64,000 nt of DNA from Chrysoporthe austroafricana (Eukaryota; Ascomycota; Sordariomycetes; Diaporthales; Cryphonectriaceae): assembly GCA_001051155.2 (NCBI GenBank), contig JYIP02000003.1, forward strand, positions 1,612,001 to 1,676,000, written 5' to 3'. The notes beneath the pieces were generated by a model. It had not been told where the DNA came from, did not search any database, and saw only the letters and a list, made by a program, of their open reading frames with translations. The position numbers and the translations under genes were made by a program. This document shows positions 1 through 10,039 of the stretch, piece by piece. Each line of letters starts with the position of its first letter. The stretch's first letter is position 1.

Positions 1-892
1 CGGCGAGATGCATGCACGCATAGCCTCCGCTCTGGCGGTGAGGCCTTATATCTACCCAGGACTGGCCGTTGACACCTCGACTTCCTAGGCATTCCAATCA
101 CGGACCCGCATTTTTGGCAAGACGAGAATGAGTGCACGCTGGAAAAACTGAGACATGTCTTTCGGTCGACCACAGATGATGAGATACCCCTGCTTGAACG
201 TCGTCTGGCGTGTCTGCGAGAGGCTGGAAAGGTTCTCTACGAAGTAGGTCTGCCGCCACCCGGTGCTCCGCCGGCCACTAACGGGCCCCTGCAGAAGTAC
301 TCCTGCAGCCTCACAAACTGTATCGCCGCCGCCAAGGGCTCTGCCGCTGGTCTCGTCAACCTGCTAGCGGAAGACTTCTCCTGTTTCCGCGACGAGTTCA
401 AGTGGCAGGGGCGAAAGAAGCCCATCCGCTTCCTCAAGCGAGCACAGATCCTAGTCGCCGACCTGTGGGCCTGCTTCCAAGGCGAGAGCTACGGTGCGTT
501 CCGGGACATCGACAAGATCACCATGTTTGCGGACTATAGGGTGCCGCAGATCTTGAGCACAATGGGGTGCCTCTCGTACAGCCCCCCACTTATGACGGCC
601 GTCAAGGAGCAGGAGGTAATAGAGAGTGGTGGCACCTGGGAGATGCAGCTGCGAGGTGAGCTTCCGACAGCCTTTCCGACTCTTTCTCATTGCATAATAC
701 CTGCTAACGAATGGTATAGCTTGTAGTATCTGGTGTGTGGAATTGATTAGGCGAGAAATTAAGCGGAACCATCCTGAAGTTGAGATCAATGCCATCTTAA
801 TCGACTTCTTCTTGTATGATTTGATGAAGGAGCTAGAGGCGAAGGGACAAGAGACAATTCCACATCACCGGACGAGGAGTATTTGGTACTGA
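1..892 (+). CDS. QNG1: Queuosine salvage hydrolase (Qng1/DUF2419), 5' end cut off
   Basis: This family hydrolyses queuosine 5'-phosphate to free the queuine base, for insertion into tRNA anticodons. About 245 C-terminal residues are readable, from GIPITDPHFW at about position 89 to the stop at 890-892; family members are about 340 residues long. Family hallmarks are visible: KRAQILVADLWACFQG, the metal/substrate block DIDKITMFADYRVPQIL, and the carboxyl end SIWCVELIRREI...LIDFFLYD...PHHRTRSIWY. One intron is clear at 656-719, with a GTGAGC donor, a GCTAAC branch site at 703 and a TAG acceptor; it restores the frame. The exon before position 89 is not resolved. TCCTAG at 83-88 looks like an acceptor, and GTGAGG at 38 is a possible donor, but the phase fits only one of two upstream readings. 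The identification is secure; the 5' structure is not. Confidence 0.9.
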
Positions 893-1178
893 GCCTGCAT
901 GGAGGCTTGGACTAGCACTGATGCATTTCTGCTAGCCTGCGAGACAATTCCATCATTTCCCTCATACCCAGCGAGAGGCTGCCCTCAGGTGCCCCCTTGA
1001 CCAGATCCATGTGAGAAGCATATCCCGGCACCAGACTCCTTGTGTCTTCGGAATGCTTTTCCTTCCACGTGTTAAAAGCCACAGTACTACTGTCATCTCG
1101 GGATCAATACCACTCCAGTAACATGGAGATGAGATACCTGTCTGCCTACCCTCATCATGAGGTCGCCAAACTCCGCCC

Positions 1179-1835
1179 TCAGATGCTCCCAATAGCGGTC
1201 GACTCCATTATCCGATCCATCGCTGACCTCTGGATGTCACCATTGCCCTTTTGCTCCTCTTTCAACAGCACCGCGAGAACTTCGATTGGAGGGTTCAAGC
1301 CGAGCTTCTCGGCGCGGTACCACCGCTTCGTTCGTGGAATCCCAGTGCAGGGCTGATCGAACGTTAGTGTGGAGGTCTTCATTGCCTCTAACGTACAACG
1401 GCCAGAACTTACCCCGTACTGCGAACTAATATCAAAATACCGTAGCACCTTCTCTGATAGACTCAATTCCTCCTGATGCACCTTCTTCGATAGCCGCGCA
1501 TCCTCGACCCCCCTCCAGTACTTCTGGATTTGCCGGTCGGAGATTTTCTCGGCTCGCACTTCGGCCTGGGGTTTCTCCTCCTTGGAAGCTTCTTCCTTGA
1601 TATTTTCCTTCTCTGGAAATATGTCGAGAACCTCCTCCTCCTCACCCTCGTTCCCTGGCTCGATGACGACCTCCTTCGAAGGGGCCGAGGGGGCTGATTG
1701 GGCAGCTGCGGCGGTCTCTTTGGCGCTGGCCTTTGCAGCGCCAGTCTTTGTGACCCTATTGTTGAAGCTGAGAGTCGACTGCTTGCCGATGCCCTTTGCG
1801 GCGACGCCGCGGGCGGATCTTCGAGTTGTTGGCAT
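1179..1835 (-). CDS. DNA polymerase delta subunit 4 (POLD4/Cdm1 family)
   Basis: This is the small accessory subunit of DNA polymerase delta, acting in nuclear replication and repair. The gene has two exons, 1413-1835 and 1179-1352. The 60-bp intron 1353-1412 has GTAAGT and CAG ends and a CACTAAC branch site. The intron contains no stop, so unspliced reading gives 218 residues and spliced reading gives 198. Splicing creates the family core LRYFDISSQYGPCTGIPRTK followed by RWYRAEKLGLNPP, matching the QYGPC.GI.R..RW.RA...GL.PP signature of human POLD4. The N-terminus (MPTTRRSARG...KQSTLSFNN) resembles a PCNA-interacting QxxLxxFF-type box at about residues 19-26. A disordered acidic Glu/Lys stretch follows. 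The first ATG of the frame is used. It ends about 290 bp after the convergent queuosine gene. Confidence 0.9.
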   Translation of the reverse strand: MPTTRRSARGVAAKGIGKQSTLSFNNRVTKTGAAKASAKETAAAAQSAPSAPSKEVVIEPGNEGEEEEVLDIFPEKENIKEEASKEEKPQAEVRAEKISDRQIQKYWRGVEDARLSKKVHQEELSLSEKVLRYFDISSQYGVSSGRCTLEAMKTSTLTFDQPCTGIPRTKRWYRAEKLGLNPPIEVLAVLLKEEQKGNGDIQRSAMDRIMESTAIGSI

Positions 1836-2733
1836 GACGAAAGCCTGGCCTGTGAAAATGTGATGACGTCGACGAGAAAATGTGGGTCGAGTGCGCAGCT
1901 AGGAGGATTTCTGTCGACAAAACCGTGCTAGAAGTAGGAATACTCGTTCGAAATCTGCTTGGCCGTGGGAGCTTGTAATAGATGTTGTAAGAGGTGATTT
2001 GTGGTGCGTGAGAAAGCGATTTGGGTAAATCGAGGCGGAAGTTTGAGGCGGGTGGGAGAGCCAGGCACCACCGTAACTCGGCAACGCAATGGCGCGCAAT
2101 TGACACGCTAGCACATGACCAGCTGGAGCAACCGCTTCCCCCCCGGGGAGCGTTCTCGGAGGGAGGGTATTCGGGAGGAAAAAAAAAAAAAAAAAGATGG
2201 AGGAGTTTTTAGGTTTTAAATGGGTGGTTTGTCTTCTTCGTGTTTCAGACGTTCACACGTCCCTTGAAACAGAACAATTTAGGCATTGAGACGTCTTCTC
2301 ATTGTCTCCTCCTGCTATAATGCAGCTACTACCAGTATATGCACTTATCGAATCAGACCCTCGAGAGTCGCGGTGTCCTACTCGTGTACTGAGATCGATC
2401 TTTTCGGATCTCTAGGCCCTGTCATTTTCGTGAAGACCATAAGACACACCGGCTCTATGACAGGTTGTCCCGAATACCATCAATCCGATCCGGGCAGAGT
2501 AGACCTGCCAGTCCGGCGCTTGTCATCCCTCTACTCTAGCAAAAGCTTCGGATACCATACGCCCTGAAGATGTGCGTGAGGCTTCTCAGCAAATATCATC
2601 AATGCATCGGCAAGGGGGATGCTATCTTGCTTCTCAAGATGTCGGTATTCATAGCATGTACCAGCCTGGAGAAACCCAGATAGAGGGTCGCCCATGTGCC
2701 GATACAAAAAGTAGGCAGCTGCTTTCATGGCCA
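1836..2733. other. Intergenic, no gene seen
   Basis: This 0.9-kb spacer lies between the POLD4 start and the Ski8 stop. It carries a 17-A tract at 2179-2195, presumably in the POLD4 upstream region. No reading frame here has family character or plausible splice structure. Confidence 0.5.
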
Positions 2734-3916
2734 CTATTGACCCTTGCCACCCTCCCTGTAGAAAGTGAGGCCCCGATTCGCCCCCGCTGTGCAGAACATC
2801 TCGCCCTGATGGTCCACTTTCTTTGGCAACCACCGCACGCTCCACAGTATCTTGTCTGTCTCGCTGTGCGTAGCGACGCACGCCCCTCGATCGATAGACC
2901 ACACTCGCACCTTGCCATCTGTGGACCCCGACAGCAGGTACTCGCCTGTGTCAGACCAGTCCAGGGAGGTGATCCATGCTGAGGACCCAGAGCCGGTGCT
3001 CAGTATGCCGACGTGCTCGCCTGTCCGGACATCGTAGATTGCGATGATGCCTGCGTCGCCGGCAGCTGCGAGGCGCGAGTTGCCGGGGGAGAAGGTGACT
3101 GCTCGGACGGGTTTTGCGAGGCCTAGGCAGATTCGTCAGCTCATCTTGCCTCTCCATCCGCCCCGCAGTCGAGGGGAGACTTACCAGACAGCGAGTACTT
3201 CAGATGCCCGACCTCGTTGCTAAAGACATATACGCTCCCATCATGGTGTCCACTCGCCGTCAACTTCCCGTCGGGGCTGAGATCCACACACAGCCCAAAA
3301 CTACCCGCTCCAGCGCCTCCAGTCTCATATGTCTGCACGACACTCTTGCTCTCTAGATCCCACACATATATCCGACCGTTATGCGCCGTGCAAGCGAGGT
3401 ACTTCTCTTGACTGTCGAGTGCCACCGCCCAGACGTCGCCGGCACCCCGGGCCTTGGCCTCCGAGGGCGAGATCTCAAAGTCTAGCGACCAATCGCCGGT
3501 GGTAGCATCGCACCGCCAGACTTTGATGTCCCCGCCAAAGCCAACACTCGCTGCAGTCCGGCCGTCGCCGCCGCGTGGAGAGGTCGCGATGTGGTGTGTG
3601 CCGAGCTTGTGGGCTGCCAAGGATTGGGAGATCGGAAAGGTGCCGCTAGGATCGGTCGTGCGATGGATTTTGATAGTGGAGGATCCGCTGCCGGTGAGGA
3701 GGGCGGTGGGTGTCGCGGCTAAGGAGAAGATGTCGGCCGTGTGTGCTATAAATCCAGGATTAGCGACGCGATGGTGAACACGATGGTTGACGGCGGGGTC
3801 CAAAGTGCTAAACAGACGTACCGTTATCCACCGTGTGGGTGGTGAGGTATTGTTTAGACTGCAATTGGTGTCAGCCAGCTCTGCTTCATTTGACTGACAG
3901 TCGAGAGTCTCACCAT
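2734..3916 (-). CDS. SKI8: Ski8/Rec14 WD40 protein
   Basis: This WD40 scaffold belongs to the cytoplasmic SKI complex, which feeds mRNA to the exosome; orthologues also act in meiotic double-strand break formation. There are four coding exons: 3914-3916, 3822-3858, 3185-3745 and 2734-3122. Together they encode 329 residues, close to the usual length for filamentous fungi. The first exon is only the ATG. It is followed directly by GTGAGA and a 55-bp intron, then exon 2 starts SKQYLTTHTVDNAHTADIFS, exactly the conserved N-terminus. Other introns are 3746-3821 and 3123-3184. WD-type repeats are visible (for example VSFGGDIKVW-like, IYVWDLESK, VYVFSNEVGH, GIIAIYDVRTG, GKVRVWSID). The C-terminus ends FYREGGKGQ, like the typical Ski8 tail. 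The joined length of 990 nt is in frame throughout, which strongly supports the model. Confidence 0.93.
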
Positions 3917-4819
3917 TGTCACCGGTCCATGTGTGAAATCCTTGTGAAGAAGGTGGTGGTAGGTTGTTCGAGTTGAGAATCTGGGGAAGCTCCTGGATTG
4001 GTGGGGTCCAGACTAGGTGTGATGTAAGACGTTTAAAACCATGCACGCAGCTGTTTTCGCTTGTGAAAACGTCACGGCTCCAGTCCCAGCGACTTTGTAT
4101 TAACTGGCCTCGAGCCATGCCCATTCTCTACCCTGAGGCAGGGTCTACAGTCCTGCACTCTAAATCTCTCAGAGCACAATTAATAAAGTTTATGTGGTCA
4201 AAAACATATCTCATTAAGCAGGTGATATAGAACCTTTGCATCCTGGAATCAGTCCAGCCAATTCCCTGCACAAGTGTTCCATATGATGGGCTTCCCAATT
4301 GCAATGCTCTTCAACAGAACTGAGGATCTCCTGATACTCCAGAAGCGTGGGATATCTCGTGATGAGTTACTGAGGCAGTCCTAGTAGACCAGATTGATTT
4401 GTTCGTATAGTCTGTCCTGGCATGCGCTGACTCTTGTTAGATGCGGGCAAAGCATGATGGAGCCCGATTTGACTGCGACACTTCTACCAGATGAGCACTT
4501 CTCTCAGATGCTTGATTTTCATTCTGGAAAGCAAGCCCAAGAATTGCTTCCAGACCAGCCCAGTGCCGTTCCATACTGCCAAAACACCCATGGTCCAAGA
4601 GACAGTTCGCATTTCGTCCAGATCCTCGATCCGCAATATGCCATGAATCCCCGGTCCTCCATACTGACCGCGGATCATAGTATCGAGTGCACCAAGAAAG
4701 TGGGTCTGTCCCTCTGAACTTTATGATCCCTCGGATATCTCATAACTGTACATCTGGTGCCTCTGCCGAGCGTTCCCTCGGTCGCCACATGCTTCGATCA
4801 GATACTCTTAGTGGCATCT
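3917..4819. other. Intergenic, no gene seen
   Basis: This spacer runs from the Ski8 start to the end of the mitochondrial ribosomal protein gene. Short open frames on both strands lack homology, splice logic and codon bias. Confidence 0.5.
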
Positions 4820-5309
4820 TTACTCCTTGCTGTCCTTCTTATCGATTGTCGTTTGCGCCTTCTTGCCCGAGGCCTGGCCTGGCTTGGTCATCATGCTCGC
4901 GAACTCTAGTCGCGATGTAAGCAAAATCCTCCACATGCCCTGGGGTATCCTTACTCTTTGCGCAATTCGGGCAGAGAACGTGCATCCGCTTGGGATGTCC
5001 GCAGACCGAGCATCTACATAATGATGTGACATCCTTCAGGGCCTTTCCTGCCATCTGCCTGTGCCTCTTTTTCGAGTGTGACACCTTTTTCTTTGGTACT
5101 GCCTTCAGCAGCCCGTCCCATATCTCTTCCCATGAGGGCAGGGAAGGAAGATTTAGTGATATCGCTGGGACTGCTAGGGAGAGTCTCGGCAGGAGTGGTA
5201 TCGACAGCCGTCTTATGCCGAAAGAGGCGAATCTGACAGAGAAGGGTGTTGAAGAGGAGAGTCGTGGGATGATGGAGACCGCCCGCGCGGGCAACGCTGC
5301 ACTAGCCAT
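4820..5309 (-). CDS. MRPL32: Mitochondrial ribosomal protein bL32m
   Basis: This is a component of the mitochondrial large ribosomal subunit. The coding exons are 4955-5309 and 4906 down to 4820 after removal of a 49-bp intron at 4906-4954 (GTAAGG...CTAG), giving 146 residues. The N-terminal ~75 residues are rich in Arg, Ser and Leu and lack acidic residues until late, as for an import presequence. The mature part starts near VPKKKVSHSKKRHRQMAGKA, the diagnostic L32 block. A four-cysteine zinc site follows in CRCSVCGHPKRMHVLCPNC. Without splicing the frame would run on through an unrelated tail. Splicing yields a short Lys-rich C-terminus (SGKKAQTTIDKKDSKE), which is more plausible. The start is the ATG before ASAALPARAV; an upstream open extension contains no in-frame ATG close to the protein. 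Confidence 0.92.
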
Positions 5310-6042
5310 CGTCGTCGCTCCCTGAGCAGGTCCGCCGGTATCTCTGCACCTCGGCAGGATGGGTCTTTGGTCTGTCTTCTGGTTCAGTTGAGGGTGGCCA
5401 AGGCAATGGCGCGAACAATTGGGGGGGTAAATGGGGAGAGAGAGGCGCGTGGCGCGTTTGGAGATGGTATCGCGAAGATCTGAAGTCCAAACTTCCAGAA
5501 AAATTATTAGCGTAATCCCCAGAGCTGCCGGGGTCTCTTGCTGCCTCTGGTACCTAGGTACTACTGTACCTGCAATGCCTGCCGGGCTAGGGGGGTATGG
5601 GGTCACTAGGGGCCTGGAGGCTCTACCGTCGTAAGTAATCGTGGTAAGCTTCTACCCCAGTGAGCCCAATGAGTATGTGGAGCAGGGACCGTGAGACCGT
5701 GAGCCAATTGGCTGAGACGGGCGGCTAGCCCCCTTTCCACCCTGCTGCGACGCTGCGAGCCTGCGACCCCTTTCCACTTGTCTCCCCCCAGCAGAGCGGA
5801 AATTGTCATTTGGGCAAGCAATCAATTCCTCTGCAGCAGGTCGCAGCAGGGAGATCACCGGCGAAGCAATCTTGAACCACACTTCATCTTCACTCGTTCC
5901 CTTTCACCCAGTTCCTCCCTCCCCCATCCCACGATACCCGACTGACAGGTCTCAACACTCTGAGTGCCGTCTTCTCTTCATCATCAACTCGCTTTCTTTG
6001 TCTTCTATTACTCGTCCAGTTCTAGCCTTCCCACTAGCGACC
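5310..6042. promoter_or_regulatory. Divergent promoter region of MRPL32 and CDC10
   Basis: This 0.73-kb spacer between divergent starts must hold both promoters. Its last ~150 bp are CT-rich, ending TTCCCACTAGCGACC before the septin ATG, as is common for fungal 5' leaders. No TATA box is obvious and no gene is seen. Confidence 0.45.
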
Positions 6043-7221
6043 ATGGCCACCGTTGCTCCTGCGACCGTGTACCCCCAGAGCCACGTCGGTTTCGACAGCA
6101 TCACCAGTCAGATCGAGCGCAAGCTCCTGAAGCGTGGTTTCCAGTTCAACGTCATCTGCGTTGGTAAGTCTCTACCTTACTGCCGTACTTCACGGTCACC
6201 AGTCGTGTCGAATCATCCCAGTTGAGACGTTAGCTGACGTGTCTCGTGTTGCTCGGTCGCAGGCCAGACTGGTCTCGGGAAGTCGACCCTCATCAACACC
6301 ATCTTCGCTTCCCACCTTATCGAGTCCAAGGGTCGTCTGGTGCCTGACGAGGTCATCCGCTCGACCACCGAGATCCACCCCGTTTCCCACATCATCGAAG
6401 AGAATGGCGTCCGCCTCAGGCTCAACATCGTCGATACCCCTGGATACGGTGACCTGATCAACAACGATCGCTGCTGGGATCCCATCGTCAAGTACATCAA
6501 GGATCAGCACTCTGCCTACCTCCGCAAGGAGCTCACTGCCGCTCGTGACAAGTACATCCAGGACACCCGCATCCACTGCTGCCTGTTCTTCATTCAGCCC
6601 ACCGGCCACTCCCTGAAGCCCATCGATATTGTGGTGCTGAAGAAGCTGTCCGACGTGGTCAACGTTGTGCCCGTCATTGCCAAGGCCGACACCCTGACTA
6701 TGGACGAGCGCCAGGCATTCAAGGAGCGCATCAAGGAAGAGTTCGCTTTCCACAACCTGAAGATGTTCCCCTACGACAACGATGAGTTCGATGAGGAGGA
6801 GCGGGCCATGAACAACCAGATCAAGGTACGTGCGCACACCACTGAAGGATCGGGCTAGTTTAGATTTACTAACCCTTGGCCTCAGAACCTTGTCCCCTTC
6901 GCCGTCGTCGGATCCGAGAAGTCAATCATTGTGAACGGCAAGCAGGTTAGGGGTCGCCAGAACCGGTGGGGTGTGATCAACGTTGAGGATGAAAATCACT
7001 GCGAATTCGTCTACCTGCGCAACTTCCTGCTCCGGACACACCTCCAGGACCTTATCGAGACGACGTCCCAGAACCATTACGAGGGCTTCCGCTCCAAGCA
7101 GCTGCTGGCACTGAAGGAGGGTAGCGCACAGGGCCACAGCAGCAGCAGACCGATCAGCCCCGCCGCAGAACGTGAGATGAGCCGAAGCTCTCAGCGTATG
7201 ACTATGAACGGCGGCTACTAG
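6043..7221 (+). CDS. CDC10: Septin, Cdc10 class (AspD)
   Basis: Septins are GTP-binding proteins that assemble into filaments at septation sites and hyphal tips. Exons are 6043-6163, 6263-6826 minus its last base (ending 6825) and 6886-7221, with introns 6164-6262 and 6826-6885. The product is 339 residues. The N-terminus SHVGFDSITSQIERKLLKRG marks the Cdc10 group. Motifs visible are the G1 P-loop GQTGLGKST, G3 DTPGYGD, G4 AKAD, and the septin-unique element near VNGKQVRGRQNRWGVI. Intron 1 splits the codon just before the P-loop (VG|QTG), a recurrent position in fungal septins. There is no C-terminal coiled coil; the protein ends in a Ser/Arg-rich tail after QLLALKEG. This is typical of Cdc10-type septins, which lack the coiled coil of Cdc3/11/12. 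The upstream CT-rich leader and strong ACCATGG start suggest high expression. Confidence 0.96.
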
Positions 7222-7707
7222 GAGGAGCCGTTCAGGAAGCGTACGATCGACGAGAACGTGAAGGCGAGCTATCCTGCTGGCCTGTGAGACTTGAATCGGG
7301 TTGACACAAAACGCGTCCAAGCGGCAGACACACTTTCTGTTTGTGACGATGCAGACGGGCACCGCTGATCATCTCACCCCTGACCTTGGGCTCTACAACC
7401 CGAGAAGGTTGTTTGGCGCAGATGGGACAAACGTATTTTCCCACGGACTGGACTATTACGCTTATTCTCTTTTAGTATTCTCGGGTCTTCCTTCTCCTTT
7501 TCTATTCTTAATTTTCAGCCCTTCGGCACTCTAATTAGAGTCTAGTCTTGATACCTGCCGGAATACATATGACTTGTTAACCGACCAGTCTTAGGGCTGT
7601 GGTGTGTTGCCGGGAACCGTGATGGACGTTTGGGTATCATTAGATATAATCAACCCGCCATGATTGATACCTCTGTAGCATGGCTTCGTGCGCTCGTGAA
7701 GAAAGGT
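7222..7707. other. 3' region between convergent genes
   Basis: This 486-bp stretch holds the 3' ends of the septin and guanylate kinase genes. A T-rich patch at 7460-7530 could carry the septin poly(A) signals. No gene is seen. Confidence 0.4.
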
Positions 7708-8532
7708 CTATGCGTCCACCGGCTTGTACACAAAGTCTTCCAGCTGCTTGTAGGCCCTCTCAAGGTCGTCGTTCACAATCTGTTACTAGATTTAGCATCT
7801 GTGACCCCCCAAAACAGCCCAACCTGGCACTTACAATCATGTCGTGAACCCCCGGCGTCTTCGAATATTCGAGCTCTAGCCTGTACGTGTCCGTCAGCAA
7901 ATCAACCTCCCCAACGGCACCGTGATGAGGGACACCTACTTGGCCTGCTTCAGTCTCTTCAGCACGCTCTCCTCCTTCTCCGTGCCCCTCCCCCTGAGCC
8001 TTCTCTCCAGCTCCTCCTCGCTCGGCGGCGCAACGAACACATACCTCGCCCTCATCCCGCTCTGCTTGATCTGCTTGACCCCCTCCATCTCGATGTCCAG
8101 CACGACCACCTTCCCCTTGCCGCTCTGCTCCGCGATGGTCCCCTTGGAGGTTCCGTACCGGTTCCCGCCGAATTGTGCGTGCTCGACAAAACCGTCCCTT
8201 TCGATCAGGTCCTCGAACTCCGGGTGGGAGACGAAGTAGTAGTGCACGCCGTGCTCCTCGCCCTCGCGCGGCAACCGCGTGGTGTGGCTGACGGACAGCG
8301 TGAACGTTTCCGGGTGCCGCTCGCGCAGGAGGTTGTAGAGGGTGCCCTTGCCGACGCCACTGGGGCCGGAGATCACGAGAGGCCGGCGGTCGGCGGGGAG
8401 ATCAGGCGCCATCGAGGCTGTCGCGAGGGTGCGGAGGGACGCGAGGGGCGGTAGGTTGGTAAGGTATGGGAGGTGGAAGACAGCTGATGCTCGGGCTGCT
8501 CTGAGAAGTGGCCGAGCCAGTAGAAGAGTCAT
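7708..8532 (-). CDS. GUK1: Guanylate kinase, with putative mitochondrial presequence
   Basis: The enzyme phosphorylates GMP to GDP with ATP. Exons are 7940-8532, 7835-7880 and 7708-7779; introns are 7881-7939 (GTAGGT, branch TGCTGAC) and 7780-7834. The full model is 236 residues. The catalytic core begins near residue 46 with RRPLVISGPSGVGKGTL (P-loop). It continues with the GMP-binding SHTTRLPREGEEHGVHYYF and ends VNDDLERAYKQLEDFVY, all family hallmarks. The first ATG (8532) adds 40 residues rich in Leu, Ala and Arg with no acidic residue, which reads as a mitochondrial targeting peptide. The second in-frame ATG (8412) would give a 196-residue protein of standard cytosolic length. Neither ATG has a purine at -3, so leaky scanning could make both forms. 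It shares a 364-bp divergent promoter with the OB-fold gene. Confidence 0.93.
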
Positions 8533-8873
8533 GGAAGGACACAGAGGGGCCTTGGTCCGCGACGATGGCCTGCAAAGGTCACCAGAAAGAGGCGGTCGAT
8601 GATGGACTTTTCTCCGGGCTGGCAGGTACCCCGGCAGGCATTGGGAGCACCCCTCCCAAAACCCTCCTCCCACGTAGGTAGGGTTCGGGTTGTGTCGCCT
8701 CAGCGCTTCGACGGCGGCGCGTTCTCCCTCGAGACCGGGAACCGACGCGTTTGGTATGCCGTTTTAATGCGAGCATCTTCTCGTCCTTGTCCTCCCACGC
8801 GGCTCCGTCTGTCTCGTCAACCTTCCTTCGAATTTACTCCTCTCACTCCACATCCGGCATCCCGATCGCAACC

Positions 8874-8933
8874 ATGTCATCGCGGACACAGGCCCCATGT
8901 CCGCCTCCAATCCGCCTCATGAACCCGCGGTGA
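8874..8933 (+). promoter_or_regulatory. Overlapping upstream ORF of the OB-fold gene
   Basis: The ATG at 8874 (ACCATGTC, A at -3) starts a 19-codon frame that ends 34 bases inside the main frame. The main ATG at 8897 has C at -3. Initiation at 8874 would therefore compete with the main start. Confidence 0.4.
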
Positions 8934-10039
8934 TAGCCGCTGACGGCGTGAAACCATTCACTCCCGAGCCGTTGATTGCAGACCTGCTCGAGACGCAGTA
9001 TTGTGTCCCTGGGTCCATCCTCTTGGTGGAAGGCATCGAGGCTGAGGCCTCGGTCTCACATCGCTACCGTGCGGTGCGGCTGCTGCTGGGGGATGGAGAG
9101 CTCTGTATCCAGGCCCTCCTCCGGCCGGAGAAGCACCACCTAGTGGACAGCGGACAGCTCTACCTCGGCTGCTATGTTCAGCTGGACTGGTTCGAGATGC
9201 GATTTGTTCCAGTCCACCAGGGCCAAGAAGACGACGGCTCGGGCTCAGGATGGCCTGAGATGGTCTTCTTAATTATCCAGGATCTGAGTATCATCGGTCG
9301 GGATACTGCCTACGTGCAGATGGCCGAGATGGCCAGGCAGGATAATCTTTCTCCCTTTCGCCATGCTAGGCCTCTGGTGGTCACTACGGATCGCCGAAAA
9401 CCAGTTCGGGATGACAACGGCCCACCGCAAGCGCCCACGGCACTGCGTGCGCCCAGCCCTTCGATGGAGGCGGCGACGGAGGGCCTCAGCGGACGCGATA
9501 TGCCGGAAGTCACTGGAGAGTCAGCCACTCAGCACCACCAAGACGCAGGGTCACATCAACAGGGAAGGATTGGTTCCCACTCCGGCCACGCAAACAGCAG
9601 TAACCTCCCCTTGGCGTCCTACGATCCTAGCAGACCTCTAAAGTTGACGCCGCTCAAGTCTATCCCAAATCTGCCTTATAAGCAGAACTGGGCGGTCAAC
9701 GTCGTTGCTGTCGTTGCTTCGCTTTCGGAGGTTGAGCTGACCATCTTGCCTCCAAACAAACAGCCGTACAAGCAGCGCACGGCGCGACTCGCAGACTCGT
9801 CGACGAGCAAGCAAGTCCTCTTAACGGTATTTCTTGACCCGGAGGAGTTCACGCCTGAGGTTGGAAGTGTGGTTCTTCTACTTGCAGTCAAGAACCATAG
9901 ATTCGATGGCGGCAGCCTGAAGAAATACGCGACCCAGAAACCCGAAGATGGATCTAGGTGGTGGTTTGAGAATCCAAAGGATATTGAGTGGTGTGATGTC
10001 GAAGGCCTGGCAAAGTGGTGGGCTGAGAAGTCTTCATGA
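8897..10039 (+). CDS. Two-domain OB-fold-like protein, unnamed
   Basis: This is a single-exon frame of 380 residues with coding character throughout. Residues ~20-140 form a beta-rich domain (CVPGSILLVEG...RYRAVRLLLGDGELCIQALL...YLGCYVQLDWFEMR) with the spacing of an OB-fold. Residues ~160-250 are low-complexity and disordered. Residues ~250-380 form a second beta domain opening with KLTPLKSIPNLPYKQNWAVN, reminiscent of the start of RPA DNA-binding domain A, where a conserved 'I..L.PY...W' motif occurs. It closes with aromatic residues RWWFENPKDIEW. I do not recognise a named family. A single-strand nucleic-acid-binding role is inferred from fold resemblance only. An upstream ATG at 8874 in a better context opens an overlapping short frame ending at 8933. 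Confidence 0.75.
   Translation: MSASNPPHEPAVIAADGVKPFTPEPLIADLLETQYCVPGSILLVEGIEAEASVSHRYRAVRLLLGDGELCIQALLRPEKHHLVDSGQLYLGCYVQLDWFEMRFVPVHQGQEDDGSGSGWPEMVFLIIQDLSIIGRDTAYVQMAEMARQDNLSPFRHARPLVVTTDRRKPVRDDNGPPQAPTALRAPSPSMEAATEGLSGRDMPEVTGESATQHHQDAGSHQQGRIGSHSGHANSSNLPLASYDPSRPLKLTPLKSIPNLPYKQNWAVNVVAVVASLSEVELTILPPNKQPYKQRTARLADSSTSKQVLLTVFLDPEEFTPEVGSVVLLLAVKNHRFDGGSLKKYATQKPEDGSRWWFENPKDIEWCDVEGLAKWWAEKSS

Noticed and set aside
451..795. 114-codon minus frame over the queuosine gene
   Set aside because: It lies opposite a well-conserved coding exon and intron of the plus-strand gene.
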